Below, piece by piece: positions 54,552 through 63,509 of a stretch of 64,000 nt of DNA. Position numbers and translations under genes: made by a program. Origin of the DNA: CBFFRJ01 sp051486985. Its GTDB lineage: Bacteria > Pseudomonadota > Gammaproteobacteria > Enterobacterales > Enterobacteriaceae. The notes beneath the pieces were generated by a model. That model did not search any database, was not told the origin of the DNA, and saw only the letters and a list, made by a program, of their open reading frames with translations. The DNA is taken from the NCBI RefSeq assembly GCF_051486985.1, contig NZ_JAHVDV010000006.1:107513-171512 (forward strand), read 5' to 3'. How positions within the stretch are numbered: position 1 is the stretch's first letter; every line of letters begins with the position of its first letter.

Positions 54552-54866
54552 TTAACGTCGGGAGGTAAAATGCTCATCCAGTAATTTCCTCAGCGCATCT
54601 GACTGCTTACCAAATATCGCATGAACCTGTTGACCGAGAATAATAACCCCTAACGCCCCTTCCTGTTGCAGCGCCTCGGAATCCACCAGCGCAAGATTAT
54701 TTACCGTGACGCGCAACCGGGTAATACAGGCGTCCACGTGACTGATGTTCTCTTCACCACCGAATGCGGCAATCAGACGCTGAATAGTCGCCACCTCGCT
54801 GTCGCTGAGTGGTGTACTGGACTGAGGTTGAGAGAAGTAGTGCAGAAACGATTTAAGGCTCACCAT
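54552..54866 (-). CDS. Orphan PTS EIIB protein (glucose family)
   Basis: A 104-residue single-domain protein. The phosphorylated cysteine is C47 in HVDACITRLRVTVNN, the hallmark of glucose-superfamily EIIB. IQRLIAAFGGEENI precedes it and VIILGQQVHAIFGKQSDALR follows, as in complete EIIB domains. No EIIC or EIIA gene is adjacent. The ATG has AGGAG upstream. It lies between two terminators, so it is its own transcription unit within the galactan locus. It may donate phosphate to an EIIC elsewhere or act as a regulatory phosphocarrier; its role is unknown. Confidence 0.85.
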   Translation of the reverse strand: MVSLKSFLHYFSQPQSSTPLSDSEVATIQRLIAAFGGEENISHVDACITRLRVTVNNLALVDSEALQQEGALGVIILGQQVHAIFGKQSDALRKLLDEHFTSRR

Positions 54867-54893
54867 GACAATTGTCTCCTGATAATCAGCAGA

Positions 54894-54924
54894 TAAAAAA
54901 ACGCCTGCTCAGGTGAGCAGGCGT
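54894..54924 (-). terminator. Terminator of the galactan operon
   Basis: ACGCCTGCTC-AGGT-GAGCAGGCGT is a perfect 10-bp stem. On the minus strand a run of seven T (54894-54900) follows, 11 bases past the stop of the GH42 gene. It separates the hydrolase operon from the EIIB gene. Confidence 0.9.
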
Positions 54925-54935
54925 GGTAGGAATAC

Positions 54936-56993
54936 TCAGGCTTTACGGCGAAGGATACGGCAGTCGAAGGCAGAGAGAACCAGCGGCGCAGTGACAGGTG
55001 CGCTGGAGAGACAGTCGGTGTAACCCTGCGGTAACGTCACCGTCTGTGACTGCCGGGAATAGTTCTGGATAAACACGAAAGTGGCCTCACCGTCGGTACG
55101 CGCTGTCGCTACAACCCCAGGCGGGAAGTCAGCTTCCACCGCGCGCGGCAGGCCCAGCGTATCGATAATATGACCGAAGAAATCACGCTGGAAAGCGAGA
55201 TCGTTACGCGAAGCCACATGCCAGGCTTTCCCCTGCCCAAAGGTATTGACCGTAACCGCCGGGCGACCGGCGTAGAAATCATCACGATAGATAGCAAGCG
55301 AGATGGCGCTTTCCGTGTGGATCAGTTCACACAGGTGGCGTACCTGGTACGGCCCCTGAAGCCCGACTTCATTCCCTGCCAGGCCCTGAATCAGATTGCT
55401 TTCGCCCTCCGCCAGACAATCGATCTCCTCAGCCCAGATGCCCAGCAGCGGGCGCAGTGGACCAGGGAAGCCTCCGGTAAAGCAGAGATCGGTATCATTG
55501 ACTATCCCGCTCCAGTAGGTGGTGACCAGATGCCCGCCCTGTTTAACGAACGTTTCCGCCCGCCCGGCAAAGCCTTCACGCACCATATAGAGCATTGGCG
55601 CGATGACAAGCGCGTAGCGGCTTAAATCACCATCCGCATCAATAATGTCCACGGCAATGCCTTTCTCCCAGAATGCCCGGTAGTGCTCATTAACCGTTTT
55701 TTCATACTCCATGCCGACGTTGCGCGGCCCCTGCGCATCATCCAGCGCCCAGCGGTTCTGCTGATCGAAGATGATGGCCACTCGCGCGTCAGTGCGACAA
55801 CCCATCACCCCGGACAGGCGGCTTAAGATATCACCCAGTGCCGACACTTCACGGCCGACACGGGTATCCAGATGCCCCACATGGTCAATGATCGCTCCGT
55901 GGAACTTCTCCACCGAGCCACGGCTTTTACGCCACTGGAAATACTGCACCGAATCCGCACCGTGCGCCACCGCCTGCAGGGAGGAGAGAATGTGCATCCC
56001 CGGTTTTTTCAATTTGCTGGTAGGCTGCCAGTTGGTGACGCTGGGCGATGACTCCATCAGCACGAAAGGCTTCCCTCCTTTCAGGGTGCGCATCATGTCG
56101 TGGTACATCGCCGTGTAACAGGCAAGCGTCGAATCGTCTTTATCACGATGCCACATCGGGTAGCTGTCCCAGGAGATAAAATCCAGAGGTTCTGCTAACT
56201 GCCAGTAGTCGTAATCGTAGAAATACTCCATAAAGTTGGTGGTGACCGGCAGCGATGCGTTCGCCGCTTTCAGGGGCACGATTTCATGGCGACAGAAGTC
56301 AGTTACCTGCGCCGTATTAAAACGACGCCAGTCCAGATTCAGACCATGAATGGAAACCTCCCCCTGCGGCGCAGGGGACTGAACCTGCGACCAGTCGCTG
56401 TAGGTGTGGCTCCAGAAGTCGCTCCACCAGGCATGGTTGAGGGCATCAAGGGTCTGATAACGCGCTTTCAGCCAGTCACGAAATTTTCCCTGACACAGTT
56501 CGCAGTGGCATTCGCCACCGTACTCGTTCGACAGGTGCCAGCCGAGCACCGCCGGGTGCTGGCCGTAACGCTCTGCCAGCAGGCTGTTAATCTTCAACGT
56601 CTTTTCACGGTAAACCGGCGAGGTCATACAGTGGTTATGACGACCCCCGTGCAGCGCCGGTACACGGTCACGCCCTACCCTTAAGACTTCCGGGTATTTT
56701 TGCGACATCCAGGCCGGACGCGCGCCGCTTGGCGTTGCCAGAAATACATGGATCCCCGCCGCATAAAGTTTCTCCAGGATGTTATCCAGCCAGCCAAAAT
56801 TAAATACCCCTTCCTGCGGCTCCAGTTTCGACCAACTGAATATACCAACAGACATGACATTGCATTTTGCCTGTTTCATCATGGCAATATCTTTATCAAT
56901 AATATCGGGGTAATTCTCCCACTGCTCCGGATTGTAGTCAGCGCCATGCAATAGCGTGGCGACCTTCGGACTCAAAGGCGCAAATTTATTCAT
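54936..56993 (-). CDS. GH42 beta-galactosidase (Dickeya GanB / Bacillus GanA type)
   Basis: This 685-residue cytoplasmic enzyme has no signal peptide. The acid/base E157 is in WHLSNEYGG and the nucleophile E314 is in FVLMESSPS. The structural zinc cysteines are C122, C162, C164 and C167 (GGECHCELC). A beta-galactosidase trimerisation domain (about 395-600) and a small C-terminal domain follow. It releases galactose from imported beta-1,4-galacto-oligosaccharides. It is the last gene of the minus-strand operon and is followed by a strong terminator. A MITE-like repeat lies between it and the GH53 gene. Gene names conflict between genera, so none is given. Confidence 0.92.
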   Translation of the reverse strand: MNKFAPLSPKVATLLHGADYNPEQWENYPDIIDKDIAMMKQAKCNVMSVGIFSWSKLEPQEGVFNFGWLDNILEKLYAAGIHVFLATPSGARPAWMSQKYPEVLRVGRDRVPALHGGRHNHCMTSPVYREKTLKINSLLAERYGQHPAVLGWHLSNEYGGECHCELCQGKFRDWLKARYQTLDALNHAWWSDFWSHTYSDWSQVQSPAPQGEVSIHGLNLDWRRFNTAQVTDFCRHEIVPLKAANASLPVTTNFMEYFYDYDYWQLAEPLDFISWDSYPMWHRDKDDSTLACYTAMYHDMMRTLKGGKPFVLMESSPSVTNWQPTSKLKKPGMHILSSLQAVAHGADSVQYFQWRKSRGSVEKFHGAIIDHVGHLDTRVGREVSALGDILSRLSGVMGCRTDARVAIIFDQQNRWALDDAQGPRNVGMEYEKTVNEHYRAFWEKGIAVDIIDADGDLSRYALVIAPMLYMVREGFAGRAETFVKQGGHLVTTYWSGIVNDTDLCFTGGFPGPLRPLLGIWAEEIDCLAEGESNLIQGLAGNEVGLQGPYQVRHLCELIHTESAISLAIYRDDFYAGRPAVTVNTFGQGKAWHVASRNDLAFQRDFFGHIIDTLGLPRAVEADFPPGVVATARTDGEATFVFIQNYSRQSQTVTLPQGYTDCLSSAPVTAPLVLSAFDCRILRRKA

Positions 56994-57022
56994 ATTAAAA
57001 ATCCTTCAAAATTGACAGCGTA

Positions 57023-57149
57023 TACCCTAAATAATTCGAGTTGCAGGACAAGGTACTGGTGCCTTGAACAGCGCTTGCGCAGGCCCCAAAGGGACGAGGT
57101 CAAAGGCCGAGTAATGCCAACGCACATGCGACTTGAAATATGACGGGTA
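57023..57149. repeat. MITE-like intergenic repeat between GH53 and GH42 genes
   Basis: The 127-base element has imperfect inverted ends. The left end is TACCCTAAATAATTCGAGTT. The right end, read in reverse, is TACCCGTCATATTTCAAGTC. An inner GCCAACGCACATGCGACTTG segment is one I recall from dispersed repeats in Enterobacter, Serratia and relatives. It is non-coding and sits within an operon, where it would be transcribed as a hairpin and may modulate GH42 expression relative to GH53. Confidence 0.7.
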
Positions 57150-57152
57150 AAA

Positions 57153-58355
57153 TTAGTTAAAGACTTTTACCGACGGCAGAACTTTCCCATTGCAATCAAA
57201 TAACGCCTGATTTTCACGGGCATTCCCCTCTTTCCACTGGTCGTTGATATATTTCATTCCGGCCTGAGTAGCCCAGGTATTTCCACCAACTGCAATCCAG
57301 GTTGGCTCCCAATAAAAAATGCCTTTCCCGCGATGATCCTGAACATTTATAACGGCCTGCATTAAGTCATGAATATAGTTATATTGTCCCTGAACGGTGG
57401 CGGGATAACCGCCGTCTTTTTCCTCTTTCGCCTGGAAACTGTTTTCTGCGTTATCGCAATTTTGCAGGGTATAAGCGTAGGCCGCCTCCACCACAATCAC
57501 GTCTTTGTTATAACGTTTACTGATGTCATCCATGTTGTTTTTCAGCGCGCTGAGAGGACCGTTCCAGTAGGTGTACATCGACAGGCCAATGACATCGAAG
57601 GGCACATTGCGTTTAGTGATTTCATCAAACCACCAGCGGAAGGTATCGTTTTTTGTGCCTTCAGCCAGGTGAAGCATGATTTTGACCTGCTCACCACCCT
57701 TAAGGTTCTCTTTGAGGCCATCGATAGCAGAATTCAGCAGGCCGGCCAGACGGTCGAACTCACCGCCACCCTGCCCCCAGCTTTTACCTTCCGGCCACAG
57801 CATCCCGCCGTTGATTTCGTTGCCAATCTGCACCATGTCCGGCAGCACACCTTCCTGTTTAAAGCGCGCGATGGTATCGCGGGTGTAGTCATGGATAGTG
57901 GTTTTCAGCTGCGGATAATCCATTTTCTCCCAGGCCTTCGGTTTAAACTGTTTGCCCGGATCGGTCCAGAAATCGCTGTAGTGGAAATCCAGCAGCAGCT
58001 TCATGCCCTGCGCTTTTGCCCGTTTTGCTAGTGCAATAGTGCTGGCAAGATCGTTATCACCGCCGCCATAGGCTTTGCCCTGCGGGTCCTTAGGGTCAAC
58101 CCACAGTCGCAGGCGCACGTAGTTGACGCCATTCTCTTTGAGAATGGCTATCGCATCCTGTTGCTGATTTTGGTCATTCAGGAACCTCGCGCCGTGCTTT
58201 TCCGTATCCAGTAACGTGGAGATATCAGCCCCTTTGATAAAGTCCGCTGGCATGGCGTTAAAGGGCCGTGTGGTCAGGGTCTCAGCGGCCAGCAGGCTGG
58301 CGGAAAAACTGCAGCTCAGGCAAACAGCAAGCAAAGCGGGTGCAAACCTTTTCAT
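57153..58355 (-). CDS. GH53 endo-beta-1,4-galactanase (secreted)
   Basis: A 400-residue protein with a signal peptide (MKRFAPALLAVCLSCSFSAS, cleavage near LLAAE). The (beta/alpha)8 clan GH-A fold carries catalytic E180 (MVQIGNEINGG, acid/base) and E290 (DVIVVEAAYAYT, nucleophile). RLRLWVDPKDP and LLDFHYSDFWTDPGKQ are family blocks. It cuts beta-1,4-galactan side chains of pectin in the periplasm or outside the cell. It is the fourth gene of the operon, 4 bases after the second permease gene. It corresponds to Dickeya GanA and Bacillus GanB. Confidence 0.93.
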   Translation of the reverse strand: MKRFAPALLAVCLSCSFSASLLAAETLTTRPFNAMPADFIKGADISTLLDTEKHGARFLNDQNQQQDAIAILKENGVNYVRLRLWVDPKDPQGKAYGGGDNDLASTIALAKRAKAQGMKLLLDFHYSDFWTDPGKQFKPKAWEKMDYPQLKTTIHDYTRDTIARFKQEGVLPDMVQIGNEINGGMLWPEGKSWGQGGGEFDRLAGLLNSAIDGLKENLKGGEQVKIMLHLAEGTKNDTFRWWFDEITKRNVPFDVIGLSMYTYWNGPLSALKNNMDDISKRYNKDVIVVEAAYAYTLQNCDNAENSFQAKEEKDGGYPATVQGQYNYIHDLMQAVINVQDHRGKGIFYWEPTWIAVGGNTWATQAGMKYINDQWKEGNARENQALFDCNGKVLPSVKVFN

Positions 58356-58359
58356 ATGA

Positions 58360-59211
58360 TCATCCTTTGGTACTGCCGGAGGTCAGGCCGGAGACGAAGT
58401 ACTTTTGTAATGCCAGGTAGAGGATTGCCACCGGCACGGCGATAAGAACCGCTCCCGCCGCATAGGTGGTGTAACTGGCGCCCATTTTTTGCGCCACCAG
58501 GTTATAAAGCCCGATGGGCAGCGTGAATTTGTCCGGAGTACGCAAAATGGTGCTGGAGAGAATGAAATCCCCGAGCGGCCCGGTAAACGAGAACAGCGCC
58601 ACCACTGCCACAATAGGTTTAGAGAGCGGCATGATTATCTCGATGAAAATACGGAAGTTGCTCGCCCCGTCCATGCGTGCCGACTCATCCAGATCTTTCG
58701 GAATGGCATCAAGATAGCCCTTCATCAGATAGGTATTCATCGGGATCATCCCGGCAACGTAGATCAGCACCAGCGCCAGATGGCTGTTAATAAGGCCCAG
58801 CAGTTGCGAGAGCACAAAAATGGCAATCAGCGCGGAAAACTGCGGGATCATCTGCAACAACAAAAACAGCATCAGCCCATTCTGCCGCCCCTTAAAGCGA
58901 AAGCGGGAGAAGGCGTAGGCGGTAAAGCTCACGCTTATCAGCGTCAGTACCATGGTCATGAAGCTGATTTTCATCGAGTTCCAGTACCATGTGAGGTAGT
59001 TCACCTGACCGTTAAACAGATCGGCATAGTGCTGGAAGGAGACGTTTTCCGGGATTATCGAGGTGCTGAGCAGGCTGTTACCCGCGTTCAGCGATGCCCC
59101 GACCGTCCATACCAGCGGGTAGATGATAATCAGCGAAACCAACACGATAATCAGCCAGGAGAGAGAGAGGCGAACCCACTTCTCACGACGAATGCTTTGT
59201 GATGTAGCCAT
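58360..59211 (-). CDS. MalG-type sugar ABC permease (GanG-like)
   Basis: 283 residues, six transmembrane helices. The EAA loop LDESARMDGASNFRIFIEII (about 175-195) contacts the ATPase. The C-terminus FVSGLTSGSTKG is like MalG. It pairs with the larger permease encoded just upstream (9 bases) to form the inner-membrane channel for galacto-oligosaccharides. Confidence 0.92.
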   Translation of the reverse strand: MATSQSIRREKWVRLSLSWLIIVLVSLIIIYPLVWTVGASLNAGNSLLSTSIIPENVSFQHYADLFNGQVNYLTWYWNSMKISFMTMVLTLISVSFTAYAFSRFRFKGRQNGLMLFLLLQMIPQFSALIAIFVLSQLLGLINSHLALVLIYVAGMIPMNTYLMKGYLDAIPKDLDESARMDGASNFRIFIEIIMPLSKPIVAVVALFSFTGPLGDFILSSTILRTPDKFTLPIGLYNLVAQKMGASYTTYAAGAVLIAVPVAILYLALQKYFVSGLTSGSTKG

Positions 59212-59220
59212 TTTTCTTCC

Positions 59221-60528
59221 TTATGCCATGTCGTCGTTTTTGAAGGATTTGGTGGCGCGGAACTGCCACAACGCCAGGCCGACAACAAAAATCGACAGCA
59301 GAATGGTGATGGTCGCGGCAATGGCGTACTGCGAAGAGGACATGGTCAGCTTATAGATCCACGATACCAGGATGTCCGTTCCGCCTGCGTTTGACCCCGC
59401 CACCGCCGGGCCACCGTTGTTAAACAGGTAAATGATGTTGAAGTTATTAAAGTTGAAGGTGTACTGGGTGATGATGATGGGTGCAATTGAGTAGAGCACC
59501 AGCGGCAGCGTAATCGTGCGCAGCCGAGTCCAGGTACCCGCGCCGTCCATCTTCGCCGCTTCATACAGGTCATCAGGAATGGCCTGTAACACGCCGGTCG
59601 TCATCGCAAAAACAAACGGAAAGCCGAGCCAGGTCTGCATCATGATGAGCGCCGTTTTGGTCCAGAACGGGTCGGTCAGCCAGGCTTTGGGGCCAATGCC
59701 AAAGAAGGCGAGAATCGCATTATTGATAACCCCGAAGGTGTCGTTAAACATCCCGGCGAAGACCAGAATGGTAACAAAGCCCGGCACCGCCCACGGCAGA
59801 ATAAAGATGGTTCTGACAAGCGGCTTAAAGCGAAGATCCTTCTGGTTCACCAGGATGGCGAGCAGCACCCCTACCGTGCATTGCAGCGTGGTGGCAAGCA
59901 GGGTCCACACTACCGTCCACTGCAGCACGTCAAGGAAGGTTGAGCGCCAGATGGAGAGCGTGAAGATGTTGACGAAATTTTTCAGCCCCACCCAGTCCAC
60001 CAGTTTCGCTGGGGGCGTGTGGTAAAGGTTGTAGTTGGTAAAGGCGATAGCAAAACCAAAAAGAATCGGGAATATCACCACAAACACCAGCAGGATGAAG
60101 CCTGGCGTTATCATCAGATAGGGAAAGCCGTCGCTTAAGAGCATCTGGTACTGCTTACGCACGCTGTTGAGCTGATGGCCTTCGTCGCGTTTTTTCCCGT
60201 TCACCCAGGCATCACGCAGCGAGAAGTAATACACCGTGACGCCAAAGGCGATTATCAGGACGCTGATTATCCCTTCCGCGAGCAAAAAGATGGAGTTGTC
60301 GCGCGGAACCTCTTCCCCCAGGGTATAAAGCCCCCAGAGACCTTCGCGCAGAAAATCATAGAAAATGCCCATAAAGCTGCTGAGCAGCACCAGGAAGATA
60401 AGGCCTTTTAACCACTGGCGGTGATAAAACTGGCCAAAGCCCGGCACAATAGCCAGCAGCAGCCCACACCACGCGTGCCGTCCGGCACCACGCGCTTTCG
60501 CAAAATTTTCGCTGGGACTGATAATCAC
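59221..60528 (-). CDS. MalF-type sugar ABC permease (GanF-like)
   Basis: 435 residues with about 8 membrane segments. The N-terminal region has two extra helices (about 20-60 and 80-110), as in MalF-like permeases. The EAA loop DDLYEAAKMDGAGTWTRLRT is at about 318-337. It forms the permease heterodimer with the gene 9 bases downstream. A 10-bp stem-loop separates it from the upstream binding-protein gene, the usual device for making more binding protein than permease. Confidence 0.92.
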   Translation of the reverse strand: MIISPSENFAKARGAGRHAWCGLLLAIVPGFGQFYHRQWLKGLIFLVLLSSFMGIFYDFLREGLWGLYTLGEEVPRDNSIFLLAEGIISVLIIAFGVTVYYFSLRDAWVNGKKRDEGHQLNSVRKQYQMLLSDGFPYLMITPGFILLVFVVIFPILFGFAIAFTNYNLYHTPPAKLVDWVGLKNFVNIFTLSIWRSTFLDVLQWTVVWTLLATTLQCTVGVLLAILVNQKDLRFKPLVRTIFILPWAVPGFVTILVFAGMFNDTFGVINNAILAFFGIGPKAWLTDPFWTKTALIMMQTWLGFPFVFAMTTGVLQAIPDDLYEAAKMDGAGTWTRLRTITLPLVLYSIAPIIITQYTFNFNNFNIIYLFNNGGPAVAGSNAGGTDILVSWIYKLTMSSSQYAIAATITILLSIFVVGLALWQFRATKSFKNDDMA

Positions 60529-60544
60529 GTACGACTCCTTCTGA

Positions 60545-60569
60545 AAACGGGAGGAACGCCCTCCCGTTT
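60545..60569 (-). promoter_or_regulatory. Stem-loop between binding-protein and permease genes
   Basis: AAACGGGAGG-AACGC-CCTCCCGTTT is a 10-bp stem, 17 bases upstream of the first permease start codon. Such a structure between malE-like and malF-like genes stabilises the upstream mRNA or attenuates read-through. Confidence 0.6.
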
Positions 60570-60706
60570 AATACTTCTTTATTTACGCTATGCCCTTAAG
60601 ACGTCCTGTTTCAGTCTGGCGCCAAGAGCGTGCGCTCCCGGCACGCATAGGTTGGCAACCGGGAAAAACGCCGCCATACACCTGCAACCTGAAGAGTGAT
60701 GAGCCT

Positions 60707-61939
60707 TTATTGGTTGCTGGCCTGCATGGCTTCAACCTGCATATGGATCTGTTTCGCAGCACCGTCCAGCGCCGCTTTTGGCTCCTGTTTTCCGGTCAGG
60801 CTCAGTTCCAGCGCGGCGTTCGCCGGTCCCCAGACTTCGCCCATTTCCGGAATGCCTGGCATCGCGGTGGCGCGGGCAGCCTGGACCGCGACCGCACTGG
60901 CTTTTTCATCATTTTTAATCATCGGATCGTCGATCATGGCTTTCTGCGCTGGGATCTCACGGGTTGAGATGTAGCGGATTTTCACGTACTTCGGCTGGTT
61001 GATAAACTCGATGAATTTCTGCGCCATCGCTTTATCCTTACTCCAGGTGGAGACCACATAGCCTTTCACCCCGAGGAAGGAGCTCATCGGTTTGCCGTCC
61101 GGCAGCAGGGGGAGTGGCGCCACGCCGTAGTTGATCCCGGCCGCTTCATACGGCTGGAACGCCCACGGGCCGTTGATCACAGCCGCCGCTTTCTTTTCCG
61201 TAAACAGAGAGTCGATAGCATTCAGGCCGTTGTCACCGAGGATCCCTGATGGGAAGACGCCTTCGGAATAGAATTTTTTCAGGAACGTCACGGCGGCCAC
61301 TGCACCCGGCTGGTTGAGGCCAATGTCGGTTGGGTTGTAGCCGCCTTTGTCGTTTTTACCGAACAGGTAGCCGCCCATCGGGCCAATTGCGCCCCAGCTG
61401 TAATAAATCTGATCAAACTTTGCCAGCAGGCCGTACTTGTTTTCTGCACGCTGTTTTTTCGAGTAGTCGAGCCAGGATTGCAGGCTGTCCAGCGGTTTGT
61501 CGATCAGATCCTTGTTGTAAATCAGCACCAGGGTCTCAACGGCTTTTGGTACGCCATAGAGTGCGTTATCCATGCGAAATGCGTTGATTGAGGCAGGCGT
61601 GAAGGCGTCAATCTGTTCTTTGTCCAGATTCAGGGGGGTCAACAGACCTTGCACAACGGCACCGCCGACCTGATCATTGGGGATGACCAGTACGTCCGGG
61701 CCAATGCCCGCCGGGCCATCCAGGCGTAATTTTTCCAGCTGCTGGGCGAAAGGCATCTCCTGCACGTTGACCTTCACGTCGTTCTCTTTTTCGAAATCCT
61801 TGATGGCATCCTGAATGCCAACCGATTTCTTAATGTCCTCCCAGACGTTCAGTTGGGTGGTGGCATGTGCCTGAAGGGTCAGGCTCTGACCCACGGCCAG
61901 TGCGGAGAGGATCAGTGCAGTAAGGGTGTTCTTTTTCAT
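60707..61939 (-). CDS. Sugar-binding protein of the galactan ABC importer (GanE-like)
   Basis: About 410 residues, MalE family. The signal peptide MKKNTLTALILSALAVGQSL ends near LQAHA. The mature protein begins TTQLNVWEDIKKSVG and carries the family words VLVIPNDQVGG, NKDLIDKPLDS and AAAVINGPWAFQPYEAAGI. It captures oligogalactans in the periplasm for the permeases. The ATG at 61939 has GAGG seven bases upstream; an earlier in-frame start at 61972 gives no signal peptide at the N-terminus. It is the first gene of the operon. Confidence 0.92.
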   Translation of the reverse strand: MKKNTLTALILSALAVGQSLTLQAHATTQLNVWEDIKKSVGIQDAIKDFEKENDVKVNVQEMPFAQQLEKLRLDGPAGIGPDVLVIPNDQVGGAVVQGLLTPLNLDKEQIDAFTPASINAFRMDNALYGVPKAVETLVLIYNKDLIDKPLDSLQSWLDYSKKQRAENKYGLLAKFDQIYYSWGAIGPMGGYLFGKNDKGGYNPTDIGLNQPGAVAAVTFLKKFYSEGVFPSGILGDNGLNAIDSLFTEKKAAAVINGPWAFQPYEAAGINYGVAPLPLLPDGKPMSSFLGVKGYVVSTWSKDKAMAQKFIEFINQPKYVKIRYISTREIPAQKAMIDDPMIKNDEKASAVAVQAARATAMPGIPEMGEVWGPANAALELSLTGKQEPKAALDGAAKQIHMQVEAMQASNQ

Positions 61940-62295
61940 TATCAACCTCATGTCAAGGTATAACAATTTCATGGTTTTTATGGCGCGCTACCTGATGTCG
62001 TTACAACAAAACCACCTGATATTGCGTGAGTTAAAGCGTATTCACTCGCTTTATTGATTTTGTTATACGCTACACTTGAGGTCGCAATAAAACGAGAATT
62101 AACTGCCAGTTGTGTGACAAGTACGACAAAATCGAAAATTCGATATAGGGCGCGTAAATGCTGGAAGTTATAGTCTGGCCATGAATTATCGCTGTTGAAT
62201 GGCATTATCGCTGGCTTGTTATACGTAAAACAAAACCACACTAAACAGCCTGATTAGCAACAGCCACTAACCGCTACCAACTCCGGGGAAACTTG
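61940..62295. promoter_or_regulatory. Divergent control region of the galactan transporter genes
   Basis: These 356 bases hold both promoters. The word TTGTTATAC occurs three times: 61958-61966 (minus), 62060-62068 and 62216-62224 (plus). The last is a likely -10 with TTGAAT 18 bases upstream, driving the ATPase gene. A perfect inverted repeat TAAAGCG-N8-CGCTTTA at 62032-62053 is a candidate operator. TGTGA-CAAGTA-CGACA at 62113-62128 is a partial CRP site. This resembles the malE/malK arrangement. No coding frame is credible. Confidence 0.55.
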
Positions 62296-63405
62296 ATGTC
62301 CAATATACGACTGAGGAATGTCACCAAACGCTTTGGCGACACTGTCACGCTGCACAATGTGAATCTGGATATTGAAGACGGCGAATTTGCCGTGTTTGTT
62401 GGCCCGTCCGGCTGCGGGAAATCTACGCTGCTGCGCATGATTGCAGGCCTTGAAGAGGTGAGCGACGGCGAGGTGTTGATTGGCGATGAGGTGATGAACG
62501 ATGTCGCCCCGGCGCACCGTGGCGTGTCGATGGTGTTTCAGTCTTATGCGCTCTATCCCCACATGACGGTGGCAGAGAACATGGGCTACGGCCTGAAAGT
62601 CAACAAAGTGCCGAAAGACGAAATCCGTCGCCAGGTGGAGATGGTAGCGAAAACCCTCCAGTTAGTGCATCTGCTGGACCGCAAACCTAAACAGCTCTCC
62701 GGCGGGCAGCGCCAGCGTGTGGCCATTGGCCGCGCCATTGTGCGTAATCCGCGTGTATTTATGTTTGATGAGCCGCTTTCAAACCTCGATGCGGAACTGC
62801 GCGTCGACATGCGTCTGCACATTGCCCGTCTTCACCATGAACTCAAAACCACCATGGTCTATGTGACGCACGATCAGGTTGAGGCCATGACCCTCGCGGA
62901 TAAAATCGTGGTGATGAATTACGGCAACGTGGAGCAGATGGGCTCGCCGATGGAGCTTTACTACAACCCGGTGAACAAATTTGTGGCCGGGTTTATCGGC
63001 TCGCCGAAAATGAATTTCCTGCCCGCGACCGTCACTCAGTGGCAGCCGGGCGAGCTGACCCTCACTCTGGCACAGGGCCATAGCCTGACGCTGGGCGTTA
63101 CCACATCGCCACTGGAGTCGGGCGCCAGCATCACGCTCGGTATACGCCCTGAACATCTGGCAACCGACACCACCCGCGATACCCAACTTGAATTCCAGTG
63201 TGAAGTGGTGGAGCGTCTGGGGAACAATACCTATCTTTTTGGTCAGAGCTATGGCCATGACAACATCAAAATCCTGCTACCGGGTGATGTGCATTTCCGC
63301 CCCTGGCAGAAGGTGACCCTCTCCTTTGAAAACCGGCATTGTATGATTTTTGATGATGAGGGTACGCGCATAAGTGCGGGTATTGAGGTGCCGCACGCGC
63401 ACTGA
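62296..63405 (+). CDS. MalK/UgpC-type ABC transporter ATPase (GanC-like)
   Basis: About 369 residues. Walker A GPSGCGKST is at 36-44, signature LSGGQ at 134-138, Walker B FMFDEP with D158-E159, and the switch histidine is in VTHDQVEAM. A C-terminal TOBE/OB domain (about 240-365) is typical of sugar importers. It energises the permeases encoded divergently. I take the ATG at 62296 (GGGGAA upstream) rather than the TTG just before it. The region after it is repeat DNA, so this is the end of the locus. Confidence 0.93.
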   Translation: MSNIRLRNVTKRFGDTVTLHNVNLDIEDGEFAVFVGPSGCGKSTLLRMIAGLEEVSDGEVLIGDEVMNDVAPAHRGVSMVFQSYALYPHMTVAENMGYGLKVNKVPKDEIRRQVEMVAKTLQLVHLLDRKPKQLSGGQRQRVAIGRAIVRNPRVFMFDEPLSNLDAELRVDMRLHIARLHHELKTTMVYVTHDQVEAMTLADKIVVMNYGNVEQMGSPMELYYNPVNKFVAGFIGSPKMNFLPATVTQWQPGELTLTLAQGHSLTLGVTTSPLESGASITLGIRPEHLATDTTRDTQLEFQCEVVERLGNNTYLFGQSYGHDNIKILLPGDVHFRPWQKVTLSFENRHCMIFDDEGTRISAGIEVPHAH

Positions 63406-63509
63406 GTAGTCGGGGCTGTGGTGCAGAGGCATTGGTTTAATCGGTATAGGGTTTCGCTAACGGTAAGCGGCAGCGTTCCCTCTGCCAGGGGAAGGGTTCC
63501 GCTTATCAT

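Noticed and set aside
54865..54876. ATGACAATTGTC at the EIIB start as a second copy of the yegH palindrome
   Set aside because: It is only half symmetric and overlaps the start codon and ribosome site; probably chance.
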